Part shown: positions 37,538 through 46,916 of the stretch, piece after piece
How positions within the stretch are numbered: the stretch's first letter is position 1
Layout: every line of letters starts with the position of its first letter
Source of the DNA: Olsenella urininfantis
GTDB lineage: Bacteria; Actinomycetota; Coriobacteriia; Coriobacteriales; Atopobiaceae
Direction: 5' to 3'
NCBI RefSeq assembly: GCF_900155635.1
Contig: NZ_LT732540.1
Location: forward strand, 1,135,275-1,199,274
DNA: 64,000 nt
Translations under genes and position numbers: made by a program
Notes under the pieces: generated by a model
Database searches by the model: none
What the model saw: the letters and a program-made list of their open reading frames with translations, nothing else
What the model was told of the DNA's origin: nothing

Positions 37538-39814
37538 ATGGAAGATATGGAAAGCACCACCGGCGCCACCGTAGGAAAGCGTGGCCGCAGCAAGTCCCAC
37601 AAGGGCGGCATCCCCCTCTCCGCGGGCATGCTCCTGGTAACTCTCGGCGTCGTCTACGGTGACATCGGCACGAGCCCCATGTACACCCTCAAGGCGATCA
37701 TGGCCGGCAACGGCGGCCTGCCCACCATGGGCACCGACACCGTGCTGGGCGCGCTCTCGCTCATCATCTGGACCCTCACCCTCATCACCACGGTGAAGTA
37801 CGTCCTGGTTGCCATGAAGGCCGACAACCACAACGAGGGCGGCATCTTTGCCCTGTACGCGCTGGTCAGGCGCTGCGGCAAGTGGCTCATCATCCCCGCC
37901 ATGGTGGGTGGGGCCGCGCTTCTGGCAGACGGCATCCTGACGCCCGCCGTCACGGTCACCACCGCCATCGAGGGGCTGCGCACCATCGACCTCTTCCGTG
38001 GCGTCATCGGGGAGAACCAGGGAATGGTCATGGCCATCACCATCACCATCCTCTGCGTCCTCTTTGCCATACAGCGCGCCGGCACCTCGACCATCGGCAA
38101 GCTCTTTGGCCCCATCATGACCCTCTGGTTCCTCTACCTGGGCGGATCGGGCCTGATGAATATCGGGGGGGACCTCAACGTGTTCCGCGCCCTCAACCCC
38201 GTGCGCGGCATCACCTTCCTCTTCGACGGCAGCATCAACGCCGCGGGCCTCATGGTCCTGGGCAACGTCTTCCTCTGCACCACCGGCGCCGAGGCCCTCT
38301 ACTCGGACATGGGGCACGTGGGCAAGCCCAACATCTACGTCACCTGGCCCTTCGTCAAGGTCTGCCTGATCCTCAACTATCTCGGCCAGGGCGCATGGAT
38401 CCTGGCAAGCCGGGGCTCCGCCGAGCTTGCCGCCATCGATGACCTCAACCCCTTCTTCCAGATGATTCCCGAGGAGGCGCGCGTCTTTGCCGTCATCCTC
38501 TCCACGCTGGCCGCCATCATCGCCTCCCAGGCGCTGATCACCGGCTCCTACTCCATCGTCTCGGAGGCCATCCGCCTCGACCTGATGCCCCACATGCGGA
38601 TCAACTATCCTTCCCAGACCCGCGGCCAGATCTACATTCCCCTGGTCAACAACATCATGTGGGTGGCCTGCATCTTCGTTGTCCTGCTCTTCCAGCGCTC
38701 CAGCCACATGGAGGCAGCCTACGGCCTGGCCATCACCGTCACCATGCTGATGACCACGCTGCTGCTCTTCACCTACCTCTCCACCATCCGCCACAGAGGG
38801 CCCCTGGCCGTGGTCTTCCTTGTGGCGTTTGGCGCCATCGAGTCCATGTTCTTCTTCTCGAGCCTCACCAAGTTCTTCCATGGCGGCTACTTCACCGTGC
38901 TCATGGCCGCCGCCATCTTCGCCGTGATGTACATCTGGAGGCGTGGCACCGCCGTCGAGCACACGCAGACCGTCTACCTGCCCGTGGACAAGTACATCGA
39001 CCAGCTGCGTGCGCTCAGCAACGACGACGACTACCCCTACACCGCTGACAACCTGGTCTTCCTGACCAATGACTCCTCGCCCGACAAGCTCGACCGTGAC
39101 ATTCTCTACTCGATCCTGGACAAGCGTCCCAAGCGAGCCAAGGCGTACTACTTCCTCAACGTGAAGGTAACCAACGAGCCCTACACCCATGAGTTCATCG
39201 TGAACGACTTTGGGACGGACTTCGTGTTCAAGGTGCAGCTGAGGCTCGGCTTCCGCGTCAACCAGCGCATCAACACCTACCTGTACCAGATCGTGGCGGA
39301 CCTGGTGGAGCGTCACCAGCTCGCCCCCCAGAACCACAAGTACTCTATCTACCGCGACCACAGCAACGTGGGAGACTTCCGCTTCTGCCTGATCCGCAAG
39401 GTGCTCTCGCCGGAGTCCGAGCTCTCGGGCTTCAACGCCGCCGTCATGGCGGCCAAGTACCTGATCCGCCGCTTCTGCGGCTCACCCGCCCGCTGGTACG
39501 GCCTGGAGAACTCCAGCGTTCTCTTCGAGTACGTGCCCCTCTTCGGCAAGAGCAAGCGTCAGCACAAGCTGACTCGCGTCGCCGGAAGCGTGCCCACCTC
39601 CGAGCTCAAGCCGGTGCGCAAGGGTGCCAACGAGCTCGCCGAGGACGAGAGCCAGGAGGACATCTTCACGGCCACGCTCAAGGACGAGCTGGTCGAGTCC
39701 CTTGCGGACGCCGAGAAGCAGCTGGTGGGCGGCGACACCGCGAGCTTCCGGCCCCTGGTGATAGACGAGGAGGAGAGCGAGGGCGACTCCGAAGGCCAGG
39801 AAGGCGAGGAGTAG
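37538..39814 (+). CDS. kup: KUP family potassium uptake transporter
   Basis: A 758-residue K+ transporter. About 12 helices follow the N-terminal signature GVVYGDIGTSPMYTLKAI, with VKYVLVAMKADNHNEGGIFA shortly after, both KUP hallmarks. The cytoplasmic C-terminal part (about 480-720) is of usual length, followed by an acidic tail rich in Glu and Asp. Transport is proton-coupled in characterised relatives. Start is ATG 37538 or 37547; GGGATGG precedes both closely. A terminator follows. Context gives no regulatory hint beyond the small hairpin in the leader. Confidence 0.95.
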   Translation: MEDMESTTGATVGKRGRSKSHKGGIPLSAGMLLVTLGVVYGDIGTSPMYTLKAIMAGNGGLPTMGTDTVLGALSLIIWTLTLITTVKYVLVAMKADNHNEGGIFALYALVRRCGKWLIIPAMVGGAALLADGILTPAVTVTTAIEGLRTIDLFRGVIGENQGMVMAITITILCVLFAIQRAGTSTIGKLFGPIMTLWFLYLGGSGLMNIGGDLNVFRALNPVRGITFLFDGSINAAGLMVLGNVFLCTTGAEALYSDMGHVGKPNIYVTWPFVKVCLILNYLGQGAWILASRGSAELAAIDDLNPFFQMIPEEARVFAVILSTLAAIIASQALITGSYSIVSEAIRLDLMPHMRINYPSQTRGQIYIPLVNNIMWVACIFVVLLFQRSSHMEAAYGLAITVTMLMTTLLLFTYLSTIRHRGPLAVVFLVAFGAIESMFFFSSLTKFFHGGYFTVLMAAAIFAVMYIWRRGTAVEHTQTVYLPVDKYIDQLRALSNDDDYPYTADNLVFLTNDSSPDKLDRDILYSILDKRPKRAKAYYFLNVKVTNEPYTHEFIVNDFGTDFVFKVQLRLGFRVNQRINTYLYQIVADLVERHQLAPQNHKYSIYRDHSNVGDFRFCLIRKVLSPESELSGFNAAVMAAKYLIRRFCGSPARWYGLENSSVLFEYVPLFGKSKRQHKLTRVAGSVPTSELKPVRKGANELAEDESQEDIFTATLKDELVESLADAEKQLVGGDTASFRPLVIDEEESEGDSEGQEGEE

Positions 39815-39839
39815 GGCTCATCCCCTGGCACAGACGCAG

Positions 39840-39878
39840 AGGCAGCCCCGCGCGCAAGGCCGTGCGGGGCTGCCTTTA
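39840..39878 (+). terminator. Rho-independent terminator after kup
   Basis: GGCAGCCCCGC pairs with GCGGGGCTGCC around a GCGCAAGGCCGT loop region and is followed by TTTAT. The convergent HAD gene ends 36 bases further on. Confidence 0.85.
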
Positions 39879-39914
39879 TGTCTCGGGAGGATCAGGGCCC
39901 GGGTGGTCGTGCCC

Positions 39915-40760
39915 CTACGACAAGAGCAGCCTGAGATAGTCTCCCACGCCGGCATGGCTGTTGTCCAGTCGGGTGACATGGTCGGCCGCGGCACGCACCT
40001 CCGGCTCGGCGTTGCACATGGCAACACCGTCACCTGCGGCCAGGATCATCGAGAGGTCGTTCAGCGAGTCCCCGAAGGCCACCGATGCGGCAACGTCCAC
40101 TCCCTCATGAGCGCAGAGCCACGCCAGTGCAACGCCCTTGGTGGCATCCCTGTCCATGACCTCTATGTTCTTGGGGTGGCTCGTGGTCCACACCAGGCTT
40201 GGGTCCTCCTCTACGGCGGCGATGATCGCCGAGCGCTCCTCAGGGCCCCTGAAGTACATGGTCACCTTCTCGATGAGAGGGTGGGCGGCCATGATCTCCT
40301 CGGTGCTCTCGTCGAAGAGCGCCCGGCTCTGCAGCAGCCACTCGAGGTTGGGCTTGTCCACGTCGAAGTCCAGGATCTGCAGGAAGCGCTCGCGGTTAGA
40401 CCTGGAGCCACCTCCTGGGAAGAGGTCGAAGGTGCAGTCAACGTCACGCACGCGCCCGAAGAGGGCGCGTGCGCGCTCCTCCCCCACCAGCTGGGAGCGT
40501 ATCGCCTTTCCCGAGCGGACGTCCATGACCATGGCGCCGTTCGAGACGATGGCGTATCTCACGCAGGGATGCGAGACCAGCTCGCGTGGGACCACGGCCC
40601 AGGCGCGGCCGGTGCAGGGCACGAAGCCGATGCTCCTCTGGGCCAGCAGGTCGAGGGCCTCCGCGTTGCCGGCAGGAACGCTCTTGTCCTCGGCCAGGAA
40701 GGTCCAGTCCATGTCCGAGAAGACCAGCCTGGGCGGCAGCATGGGGCCGTTGTCATGCAT
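39915..40760 (-). CDS. HAD-superfamily phosphatase (Cof/YbjI type)
   Basis: A 281-residue HAD hydrolase with a C2 cap. Motif I is FSDMDWTFL; the usual second Asp is present (DMD), though the following Gly/Thr pattern is altered (WTF). A late VMDRDATKG with the conserved Lys and the GDSLNDLSMI acidic motif complete the active site. Members dephosphorylate sugar phosphates or flavin precursors; the substrate is not clear here. The start at 40760 (ATG) lies five bases after the citrate synthase stop, so the two are probably co-transcribed. Confidence 0.87.
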   Translation of the reverse strand: MHDNGPMLPPRLVFSDMDWTFLAEDKSVPAGNAEALDLLAQRSIGFVPCTGRAWAVVPRELVSHPCVRYAIVSNGAMVMDVRSGKAIRSQLVGEERARALFGRVRDVDCTFDLFPGGGSRSNRERFLQILDFDVDKPNLEWLLQSRALFDESTEEIMAAHPLIEKVTMYFRGPEERSAIIAAVEEDPSLVWTTSHPKNIEVMDRDATKGVALAWLCAHEGVDVAASVAFGDSLNDLSMILAAGDGVAMCNAEPEVRAAADHVTRLDNSHAGVGDYLRLLLS

Positions 40761-40765
40761 AAGGT

Positions 40766-42220
40766 TCAGCGCCTTTCGTCTATGGGCAGATAGGGCAGGT
40801 CCTCCATGAGGCTGTGGTATGCGGGCCGTATGATCCTGGCCGGCCCATAGAGCTCCTCCATGCGATGCGCCGCCCAGCCCGCAAGTCGGGCTATGGCAAA
40901 GAGCGGCGTGTAGAGGTCCTGAGGTATGCCCAGCATGGAGTACACAAAGCCCGTGTACATGTCTATGTTGGTCGAGAGGGGCTTGGTGATGCCACGGACC
41001 TCTCGCATGGCCCGGGGACCAAGCCTCTCGACCCGCTCGATAAGCTCGAAGCGCTCCAGAAGCCCCTTCTGGCATGCCAACGAGCGCGCGTAGGACCTGA
41101 CGACCTCGGCGCGCGGGTCCGTCACGGTGTAGACGGCATGGCCCAGGCCGTAGATGAGGCCCGCGCGATCGAAGGCCTCCCTGCGCAGGATTCTGGCCAG
41201 GTAGCGGCAGACCTCCTCCTCGTCCTCCCAGTCGTGCAGGTGGGCGGCCATGTCATCCAGCATGGAGGTGGCCTTGTAGTTGGCCCCGCCGTGCTTGGGA
41301 CCCTTGAGCGAGCCCAGGGCCGCCGCGTAGGCGCTGTAGGCGTCCGTGCCCGAGGACGAGAGGACGCGGCAGGCGAAGCTGGAGTTGTTGCCGCCGCCAT
41401 GCTCCGCGTGGAGCATGAGCATCACGTCCAGCATACGCGCCTCGTCTCGCGTGAAGCCAGCGTCGCTGCGCAGGATGTCCAGGAAGGTCTCGGCCATGGA
41501 GTACTCCTCGCGCGCGGGAGGAACGCTCAGGCGGGTGCCCTCGCTGGCGGCGACGTTTGCCTGGTGGGCCACGGAGGCCACGCGCGGCCAGCGGCCCAGG
41601 AGGGAGAGGGCCACGTCCACCTCGTGAGTGGGAGAGGTGTCGTCGGGGTTGCGGTCGAAGGCGTAGAGCAGCAGCGTGGCGCGCTGCAGCACGTTCATGA
41701 TGGAGTGGCTGTAGGTGGTTCTCGGGAAGATGTCGAGGTACCCCTCGGGCAGCTGGCGCCTGGACCCGATGCGCGCCCTGAAGTCCGCAAGCTGGGCGCT
41801 GTTGGGCAGCGCGCCAGAGATGAGGAGGTAGGCCACCTCCTCGTAGCCGAAGCCACCGGAGCGCCGGGCGCCATCCACCAGGTCTGCGATGCTGTAGCCG
41901 CGGTACCTGAGCTTTCCTTCGTCGGGCACCACCCGTCCGTCAACCTTGTTGTAGCCATGCACGTCAGAGATGGTGGTAAGCCCCACCAGCACGCCTGATC
42001 CGTCCGCGTTGCGCAGCCCTCGCTTCACGTCGTAGCGGGCGTAGAGCTCGTCGGGGACGCGGTCTATGCCCTGCATCCCCTCGTAGAGCTGGTCCGAGGC
42101 GGCAGGGCGGCCCATGCCCTCCGACGGCATGGGGTAGGCGTCGGCCACGTGCGAGAGCGCGGAGGTGTCGCTCGAGGTAAGAAAGCGCCTCGGTATGCGG
42201 GGTTCGGTACTCTCGGCCAT
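40766..42220 (-). CDS. gltA: Citrate synthase
   Basis: A 484-residue citrate synthase of the long bacterial form, condensing oxaloacetate and acetyl-CoA. It has LMLHAEHGGGNNSSFACRV with the first active-site His, KGPKHGGANYKA with the second, and GLGHAVYTVTDPRA. The roughly 60 N-terminal residues before the RGLRNADGSGV segment resemble the extension of Firmicutes/Coriobacteria enzymes. I used the ATG at 42220 because GGAGG lies eight bases upstream; GTG 42229 is the alternative. In an anaerobe it would serve glutamate synthesis. No other TCA gene is near. Confidence 0.95.
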   Translation of the reverse strand: MAESTEPRIPRRFLTSSDTSALSHVADAYPMPSEGMGRPAASDQLYEGMQGIDRVPDELYARYDVKRGLRNADGSGVLVGLTTISDVHGYNKVDGRVVPDEGKLRYRGYSIADLVDGARRSGGFGYEEVAYLLISGALPNSAQLADFRARIGSRRQLPEGYLDIFPRTTYSHSIMNVLQRATLLLYAFDRNPDDTSPTHEVDVALSLLGRWPRVASVAHQANVAASEGTRLSVPPAREEYSMAETFLDILRSDAGFTRDEARMLDVMLMLHAEHGGGNNSSFACRVLSSSGTDAYSAYAAALGSLKGPKHGGANYKATSMLDDMAAHLHDWEDEEEVCRYLARILRREAFDRAGLIYGLGHAVYTVTDPRAEVVRSYARSLACQKGLLERFELIERVERLGPRAMREVRGITKPLSTNIDMYTGFVYSMLGIPQDLYTPLFAIARLAGWAAHRMEELYGPARIIRPAYHSLMEDLPYLPIDERR

Positions 42221-42286
42221 GGTGGCCACCTCCTCGGGCGTGCGTGCGATGGGACGTTCCGGTGGTTCTGCCGGTCGGCCGCCGCG

Positions 42287-42580
42287 CTAGAGGCGGTACA
42301 TGAACTTGAAGACCTCTTCGCGCTGCATGGTGATCTGCACGCCCAGGCTCTGCGCCAGCGCGTCCAGCTGCTCCTGGAGCCTGGAGAAGTCCACGTTGGA
42401 CGCCGCGAGGTCAACCAGCATGGTCATGGTGAAGACGCCCTGCAGGATGGTCTGGGAGATGTCCAGGATGTTTGCCTCGTTCTCTGCCAGGCAGCCCGCC
42501 ACGGCCGCCACAATGCCCGAGCGGTCGCTGCCCAGGACGGTGATGATAGCGCGAGAGGTTCCCTCGTCGGTCGTTGCCAT
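42287..42580 (-). CDS. ACT domain protein (UPF0237 type)
   Basis: A 97-residue single ACT domain: RAIITVLGSDRSGIVAAVAG, then ANILDISQTI, then FTMTMLVDL. Homologs are dimeric amino-acid-binding regulators, often encoded next to a DUF711 gene, which is not seen here. The ATG at 42580 has AAGGAG upstream. It is 66 bases upstream of citrate synthase on the same strand and could share its transcript. Confidence 0.9.
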   Translation of the reverse strand: MATTDEGTSRAIITVLGSDRSGIVAAVAGCLAENEANILDISQTILQGVFTMTMLVDLAASNVDFSRLQEQLDALAQSLGVQITMQREEVFKFMYRL

Positions 42581-42724
42581 GGTCTCTCCTTGTGGACTTG
42601 GGGACGCACCCCTGGTCGTGTCAACGTCGCCCATTGTACGACGCAAAAAGGCCAGCCCCCGTGAGGCCGGGCGAAGTGAGAGCTGATGGAAACCTGCGCC
42701 CAGGCGTGTCGGCAGGGCGGGCCG

Positions 42725-43225
42725 TTACTCGACCTGCCCCTCCTTGGGCATCTGGGACTCGAACAGCTCGCGAACCTCGTCCTGCGAGATGCCCAGCGCC
42801 ACGGAAAGCTCGTCCAGCGAGCGGTCCCTCGCCTGGCGCAAGATCCTCTCGTACACCACGGGCGGCTTCTTGTTGCGCGCGCGGATCTCCTCGATGCGCT
42901 GGAGGAAGGTCTTCGCGATGCGCACGGAGTCACGGCAGCTGCCGCGGCGGATCTTGTTCTTGAAGTGCTGCTCCTCCAGGGCGCAGCTCTTGGTCTCGAA
43001 GCGCGCGGGCTGAAGGCGGCTGTAGTCCCCTATGAGCTCGTATGCCTCGTCCCTGGTGACGATGGGTCTCAGCCGGTCCTCCCCCGCCACGGGATAGCTG
43101 ATGCGCATGGGATGGCGTCCCGCTACGGGCATGAGCATGTAGCTTGCCTGCGGCTTCTCAACCACCTCTTCGACCCTGCAGACGCCCTGGCCGGGATGGA
43201 CGATGTACTCGCCGACTTCGTACAT
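42725..43225 (-). CDS. carD: CarD family transcriptional regulator
   Basis: A 166-residue protein with an N-terminal CarD/TRCF RNA-polymerase-interacting domain (YEVGEYIVHPGQGVCRVEEV) and a helical C-terminal DNA-binding domain (RDRSLDELSVALGISQDEV). CarD proteins bind the RNAP beta subunit and stabilise open complexes, notably at rRNA promoters in Actinobacteria. The ATG at 43225 has AGGAGAGG upstream. The adjacent AT-rich leader (43260-43345) probably holds its promoter. It is likely monocistronic or leads into the ACT gene. Confidence 0.92.
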   Translation of the reverse strand: MYEVGEYIVHPGQGVCRVEEVVEKPQASYMLMPVAGRHPMRISYPVAGEDRLRPIVTRDEAYELIGDYSRLQPARFETKSCALEEQHFKNKIRRGSCRDSVRIAKTFLQRIEEIRARNKKPPVVYERILRQARDRSLDELSVALGISQDEVRELFESQMPKEGQVE

Positions 43226-43348
43226 GAGCAACCTCTCCTTTCGTGCCGATGCCATCCATCATAGCACGAGAAGAGAAATTTCCTCATTTTCTGCTTATTG
43301 ACACTTGCAACTTAAAAGTAGATTGAGTAATTTATTGCATTTATGTTT

Positions 43349-45262
43349 TTAATCCTGCTTACGTTCCTGCTCCTGGGTCGCCTCAGCCGCAGGGGCCGGG
43401 CAGCACGAGACGATCCAGCCCACCAGGTTGTCCTGGGGGTCTCCCTCACGCTCGGCCAGCTCGAAGCCCCTGCCCCAGACGGTCTGGTAGCTCACGTCCT
43501 GCACGGAATCGTAGTGCCTGAGCGCAAGGGCGAGGTTGAGCTCGCCGGTGAGGGCGGCCTCCGTCTGGAAGAGCCCCGAGCTGATACGCCAGTGAGGGGC
43601 GACGGAGGCGCTGCCGAAGCCACCGTAGCGGCCGCTGAGAACGTAGAGGGGGTTCATCGCGTTCACGCGCTCCTCCATGCTGCTCTCGAGCGAGTCAAGC
43701 TTGGAGAGGTCCTCCTCCCAGGCCTTGGCGTAGGCGGCGTCAAAGCCCTCCGCCGCAGCATAGCCGTCCTGCCTGTCCTTCAGCAGCTGGCCCATGGTGG
43801 CATCGAAGTGCAGGGTCGACTGGTCCCCCACGCCAAAGAGCTGGTTGGTGGTGGAACTGCGATCAAGCATGTCGAAGGCGCCGACGGGACGCGTGGGCTG
43901 CTTGCAGTGGGCAACGAAGTCCGCGAGGCTCGTGATGCGCGCGGTGCCCAGGCTTGAGCTGTAGCTGATCCAGCGGTCGTCCCCATTGAGCGTGGAGAGG
44001 TAGCTCTCCACTGAGTCGTAGACCGTCGACTGGACCGAGGTGACGCCAGAGGCCGTGGGCTTTCCGGGGGCATCCGCGGACTGCGCCTCGCTTGCGGCAT
44101 CCGTGGCCTCAATGGTCTCGGGGACCAGGTTGGGGTCGCCCGGGAAGCAGGGGTCGCTCATCTGGGCGGGCGTATGGGTGTAGGGGAAGCTGGTGTGGGT
44201 GAGGAAGTCCGCGGCGGAGGAGCGGATGGTGCCCATCAGGTAGTCGTAGTAGCTTCCGTCCGCATAGCTGCCGTCCTCGATGGTCGCCAGGGTCAGGGGG
44301 TTGTCGTCCTCGTCCCGAAGGTCCATGCCGTTGACGTACTCGCCGAAGGAGGAGGCAAGGTCCTGCGAGAGAAGCCTGGTCCAGCTGCCCTCGGCCCTGC
44401 TGTCGGCCTGGGAGCGCTGCCCCAGCATCCATTCGTAGGAGCTGTTGGCGGTGTCGAAGGAGGTAATGGGGCACCACGAGGCGGAGCCGCAGATGGCGTC
44501 CGAAAGCGTGGTCCCGTTGCCGTCGTAGCTGGCGGCGCCAATGGCCTCGAGGTACTTGGCGTAGAGGGCGGAGTCGCCGGTGGTGCCCAGGGTGGCGCTC
44601 ACGCCTCCGCCTGCGCCGTAGCCGAAGACGAAGATGCGGCTGGGGTCCACGGGCAGCTGGGACGCGTTGTAGCGCAGGTAGCGCACGGCCGCCTTGAGAT
44701 CAGCGACCGGCCAGGGGGCGCCTCCCGGGTACATCTCCCGGGAGTTGCTCTCAAAGCCGCCCGAGCGTCCGCGGAAGCCCGCGTAGACGTAGACGAGGCC
44801 AGCATCAAGGTAGCGCGCCAGCCCGTCATAGCTGTAGGCCGCGGGGCTGGCCTGCGCCGAGAGGTGCGCGGAGTTGATGGGCATGGCGATGGGAGCCGTG
44901 GCGGGGGTGAAGCCGCCCTTTGAGGCGTCCTTCTTGACGGTACAGGCAAAGGACTCGCCGCTCTTCTCGGCATCGAAGTAGGCGCCGGGGACGAAGATGG
45001 CCAGGGACTCGTAGCTTGCGCTCACGGGATTCAGGCAGTAGGTCAGGCCCAGCTGGTAGTAGCAGTCGTGCACCTTGTCGTACTTCCAGGCCCCCATGTC
45101 CAGCTTGAGCTTCTCGTACTTCCTCAGGTCAAGCTGCGGCTCCTCGCCCTGGGCGTCCCCTTGGTCCGCGGCCGGCGCCTGCTCCCTGCGCGCGCAGCCG
45201 GCAAGGCCTGCGGAAGTGCCTGCCGCGGCCAGGGCGAGGAAGTTCCTACGGGAGACGTTCAT
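43349..45262 (-). CDS. Tat-type lipoprotein, alpha/beta hydrolase (subtype B tannase-like) with altered nucleophile
   Basis: A 637-residue exported protein. Residues 1-22 contain a twin-arginine motif (SRRNFLALAA) and a lipobox (LAGC), so it is probably a Tat-exported lipoprotein. The fold resembles subtype B tannase/feruloyl-type esterases, with AGFRGRSGGFES and ADLKAAVRYLRYNASQLP before the nucleophile elbow. That elbow reads FGYGAGGG with Gly at residue 216 (codon 44615-44617) where GxSxGG is expected. It may be catalytically dead or use another residue. SD AGGAGG is strong. DegV is 24 bases upstream. Confidence 0.7.
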   Translation of the reverse strand: MNVSRRNFLALAAAGTSAGLAGCARREQAPAADQGDAQGEEPQLDLRKYEKLKLDMGAWKYDKVHDCYYQLGLTYCLNPVSASYESLAIFVPGAYFDAEKSGESFACTVKKDASKGGFTPATAPIAMPINSAHLSAQASPAAYSYDGLARYLDAGLVYVYAGFRGRSGGFESNSREMYPGGAPWPVADLKAAVRYLRYNASQLPVDPSRIFVFGYGAGGGVSATLGTTGDSALYAKYLEAIGAASYDGNGTTLSDAICGSASWCPITSFDTANSSYEWMLGQRSQADSRAEGSWTRLLSQDLASSFGEYVNGMDLRDEDDNPLTLATIEDGSYADGSYYDYLMGTIRSSAADFLTHTSFPYTHTPAQMSDPCFPGDPNLVPETIEATDAASEAQSADAPGKPTASGVTSVQSTVYDSVESYLSTLNGDDRWISYSSSLGTARITSLADFVAHCKQPTRPVGAFDMLDRSSTTNQLFGVGDQSTLHFDATMGQLLKDRQDGYAAAEGFDAAYAKAWEEDLSKLDSLESSMEERVNAMNPLYVLSGRYGGFGSASVAPHWRISSGLFQTEAALTGELNLALALRHYDSVQDVSYQTVWGRGFELAEREGDPQDNLVGWIVSCCPAPAAEATQEQERKQD

Positions 45263-45286
45263 GGGTCCTCCTGACAGGTTGGCGGA

Positions 45287-46228
45287 CTAGTTGCCGCGCA
45301 CGTTCTGGGAGATCTGGTCCGACACCGAGGCGCTCTTGCGACGGTCCGCGCCCCAGAAGCAGCACGAGACCATGCCGGGCCCCACGTGGCAGCCGATGGT
45401 GGGGCCGATGGTGGAGACCATGGTCACGGCGCTGTCCTCAGACTTGTGGATGATGTCCGAGAGCCGCTCGGCGTCGCGCTCGCAGTCCGCGTTGCCGATG
45501 GCGACCACGTTGGAGAAGAGGTCCATGTTGCGGTTCTTCTCGTAGAAGGACGCCAGCTTCTTGAGGCCCTTCTTGCGACCGCGAGAGATGCCCACCACGC
45601 TGAGGGCGCCGTCCAGGTCGAAGGTGAGCAGCGGCTTCACGTCCAGGGCGCCCCCGATCACGGCGACGGACTTGGGCACGCGCCCTCCCCTGTGCAGGGC
45701 CGCCAGGTCGTCCACCATGAATATGGTCTGGACGAAGTAGCGCGCCTCCTTTGCCCAAAGGACCATCTCCTCGGCCGTGAGGCCCTTGTCGCGCTGACGG
45801 ATGGCCTCCACCATGAAGAGGTACTGCGCGGTGGAGCCCAGCTTCAGGTCAACGATGGAGATGGGGAGCTTGCCGCCGGCCTCCTCCTCGAGGCGGGCGA
45901 GGGCCGTGCGGGCCCCCTCGTAGCAGCCGGAGATGCCGCTGGAGAAGCAGAGATAGACGGTAGGCGTGTCACGCTCGGCGGCGGCACGGAAGGCCCTCTC
46001 GAACTCCAGCTGGGAGGGCTGTGAGGTCATGGGGCACGCTCCCTTGCGGATGGCCTCGTAGAACTCGTGCGGGTCGCGCTGTTGGAAGAGGTCGTCCTCG
46101 CCGGAGAGGCCGTTGGGGTCGTTGGCCTCCGTGTAGCTGAAGTGCAGGCAGCCGATCTGCGCCTCCTCCACCATCTGCTGGGTGAAGTCGCAAGGGGAAT
46201 CCGTCATGAGGAAGAACTTGGCAGGCAC
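45287..46228 (-). CDS. DegV family fatty-acid-binding protein
   Basis: A 313-residue two-domain DegV protein. It has the N-terminal FFLMTDSPCDF, the PMTSQPSQLEFERAF segment with the Thr-Ser-Gln-Pro-Ser motif, FSSGISGCYEGA, and the central LHRGGRVPKSVAVIGGALDVKPLL. Relatives (FakB) bind a fatty acid and present it to the FakA kinase; no FakA is in the window. The start is GTG 46228, with GGAG upstream. It is the first gene of a likely pair with the hydrolase lipoprotein. Confidence 0.92.
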   Translation of the reverse strand: MPAKFFLMTDSPCDFTQQMVEEAQIGCLHFSYTEANDPNGLSGEDDLFQQRDPHEFYEAIRKGACPMTSQPSQLEFERAFRAAAERDTPTVYLCFSSGISGCYEGARTALARLEEEAGGKLPISIVDLKLGSTAQYLFMVEAIRQRDKGLTAEEMVLWAKEARYFVQTIFMVDDLAALHRGGRVPKSVAVIGGALDVKPLLTFDLDGALSVVGISRGRKKGLKKLASFYEKNRNMDLFSNVVAIGNADCERDAERLSDIIHKSEDSAVTMVSTIGPTIGCHVGPGMVSCCFWGADRRKSASVSDQISQNVRGN

Positions 46229-46308
46229 CGTTGGAGTCTCCTGTCTCGTGACAACTGAAAGCTGATGCTATTGTACGCGCAAGGCCAACCGAAAGACGGG
46301 AGTCGGGC

Positions 46309-46620
46309 ATGGGAGAGCATAAGACCAGCAAGGCGCTGCGACGCCTGCGGCTGAGCTTTTGCGGGGAGGTGCAGGGCGTGGGGTTTCGCTGGGCCTCCCG
46401 GGTGGTTGCCGAGCGCGCAGGATGCACGGGCTGGGTGAGAAACGAGGCTGACGGCAGCGTGAGCATGGAGCTCCAAGGTACCGACGACCAGGTCAGTGCC
46501 TGGTTTGGCGGGCTTTCCGCGCTATGGGCAGGCACGGGGCGGACGCCTGACTATCGCATTGCCGAGAAGGACGACGTGAAGCCCGTCACGGGAGAGGCGG
46601 GCTTTCGCGTGCGGTTCTAG
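46309..46620 (+). CDS. acyP: Acylphosphatase
   Basis: A 103-residue enzyme that hydrolyses carboxyl-phosphate bonds. The phosphate-binding loop CGEVQGVGFRWAS with catalytic Arg and the GWVRNEADGSV segment with catalytic Asn are both intact. The length fits the family. It is isolated between the divergent DegV gene and repeat cluster C. Confidence 0.95.
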   Translation: MGEHKTSKALRRLRLSFCGEVQGVGFRWASRVVAERAGCTGWVRNEADGSVSMELQGTDDQVSAWFGGLSALWAGTGRTPDYRIAEKDDVKPVTGEAGFRVRF

Positions 46621-46646
46621 GGACGGGAGGTCGGGCGTGGTTCGCA

Positions 46647-46850
46647 GGTGGGTCAATCCGCACCTCTCGGTCCCGTAGGCACAAAAAACGACGCGTTCGC
46701 CCACCGCTGGCCCCCCAAGGGTGGGCGCACGTGCGGTTTGGGGCCCCTGGACAGCCCAAGGGGCGCGTCTACCCACCTGCAGGGGTCGATACGGTGGGCG
46801 AATGTGGCGCAAAGGCCACCTTACGCCCGAGAAGTGCGCTTCTGCCCACC
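46647..46850. repeat. Hairpin repeat cluster C (three units, 73-bp spacing)
   Basis: Units at 46647-46705, 46720-46777 and 46793-46850 start exactly 73 bases apart. Each opens with GGTGGG (GGTGGGTCAATCCGC, GGTGGGCGCACGTGC, GGTGGGCGAATGTGG) and closes with a CCACC arm (GCGTTCGCCCACC, GCGTCTACCCACC, GCTTCTGCCCACC). The central 25 bases differ. Spacers are 14 and 15 bases. The region between acyP and tRNA-Phe (46621-46916) holds no convincing gene. Confidence 0.85.
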
Positions 46851-46916
46851 CGCGCACGGCGAGTTGCGACGAGACGGCGCGGTGGTGTACGCCATGGTGC
46901 ACGCGCTGCGCCAAAC

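Noticed and set aside
46647..46850. Possible CRISPR array in the 73-bp repeats
   Set aside because: Units are palindromic and diverged, not identical direct repeats. There are only three, and no cas gene is nearby.
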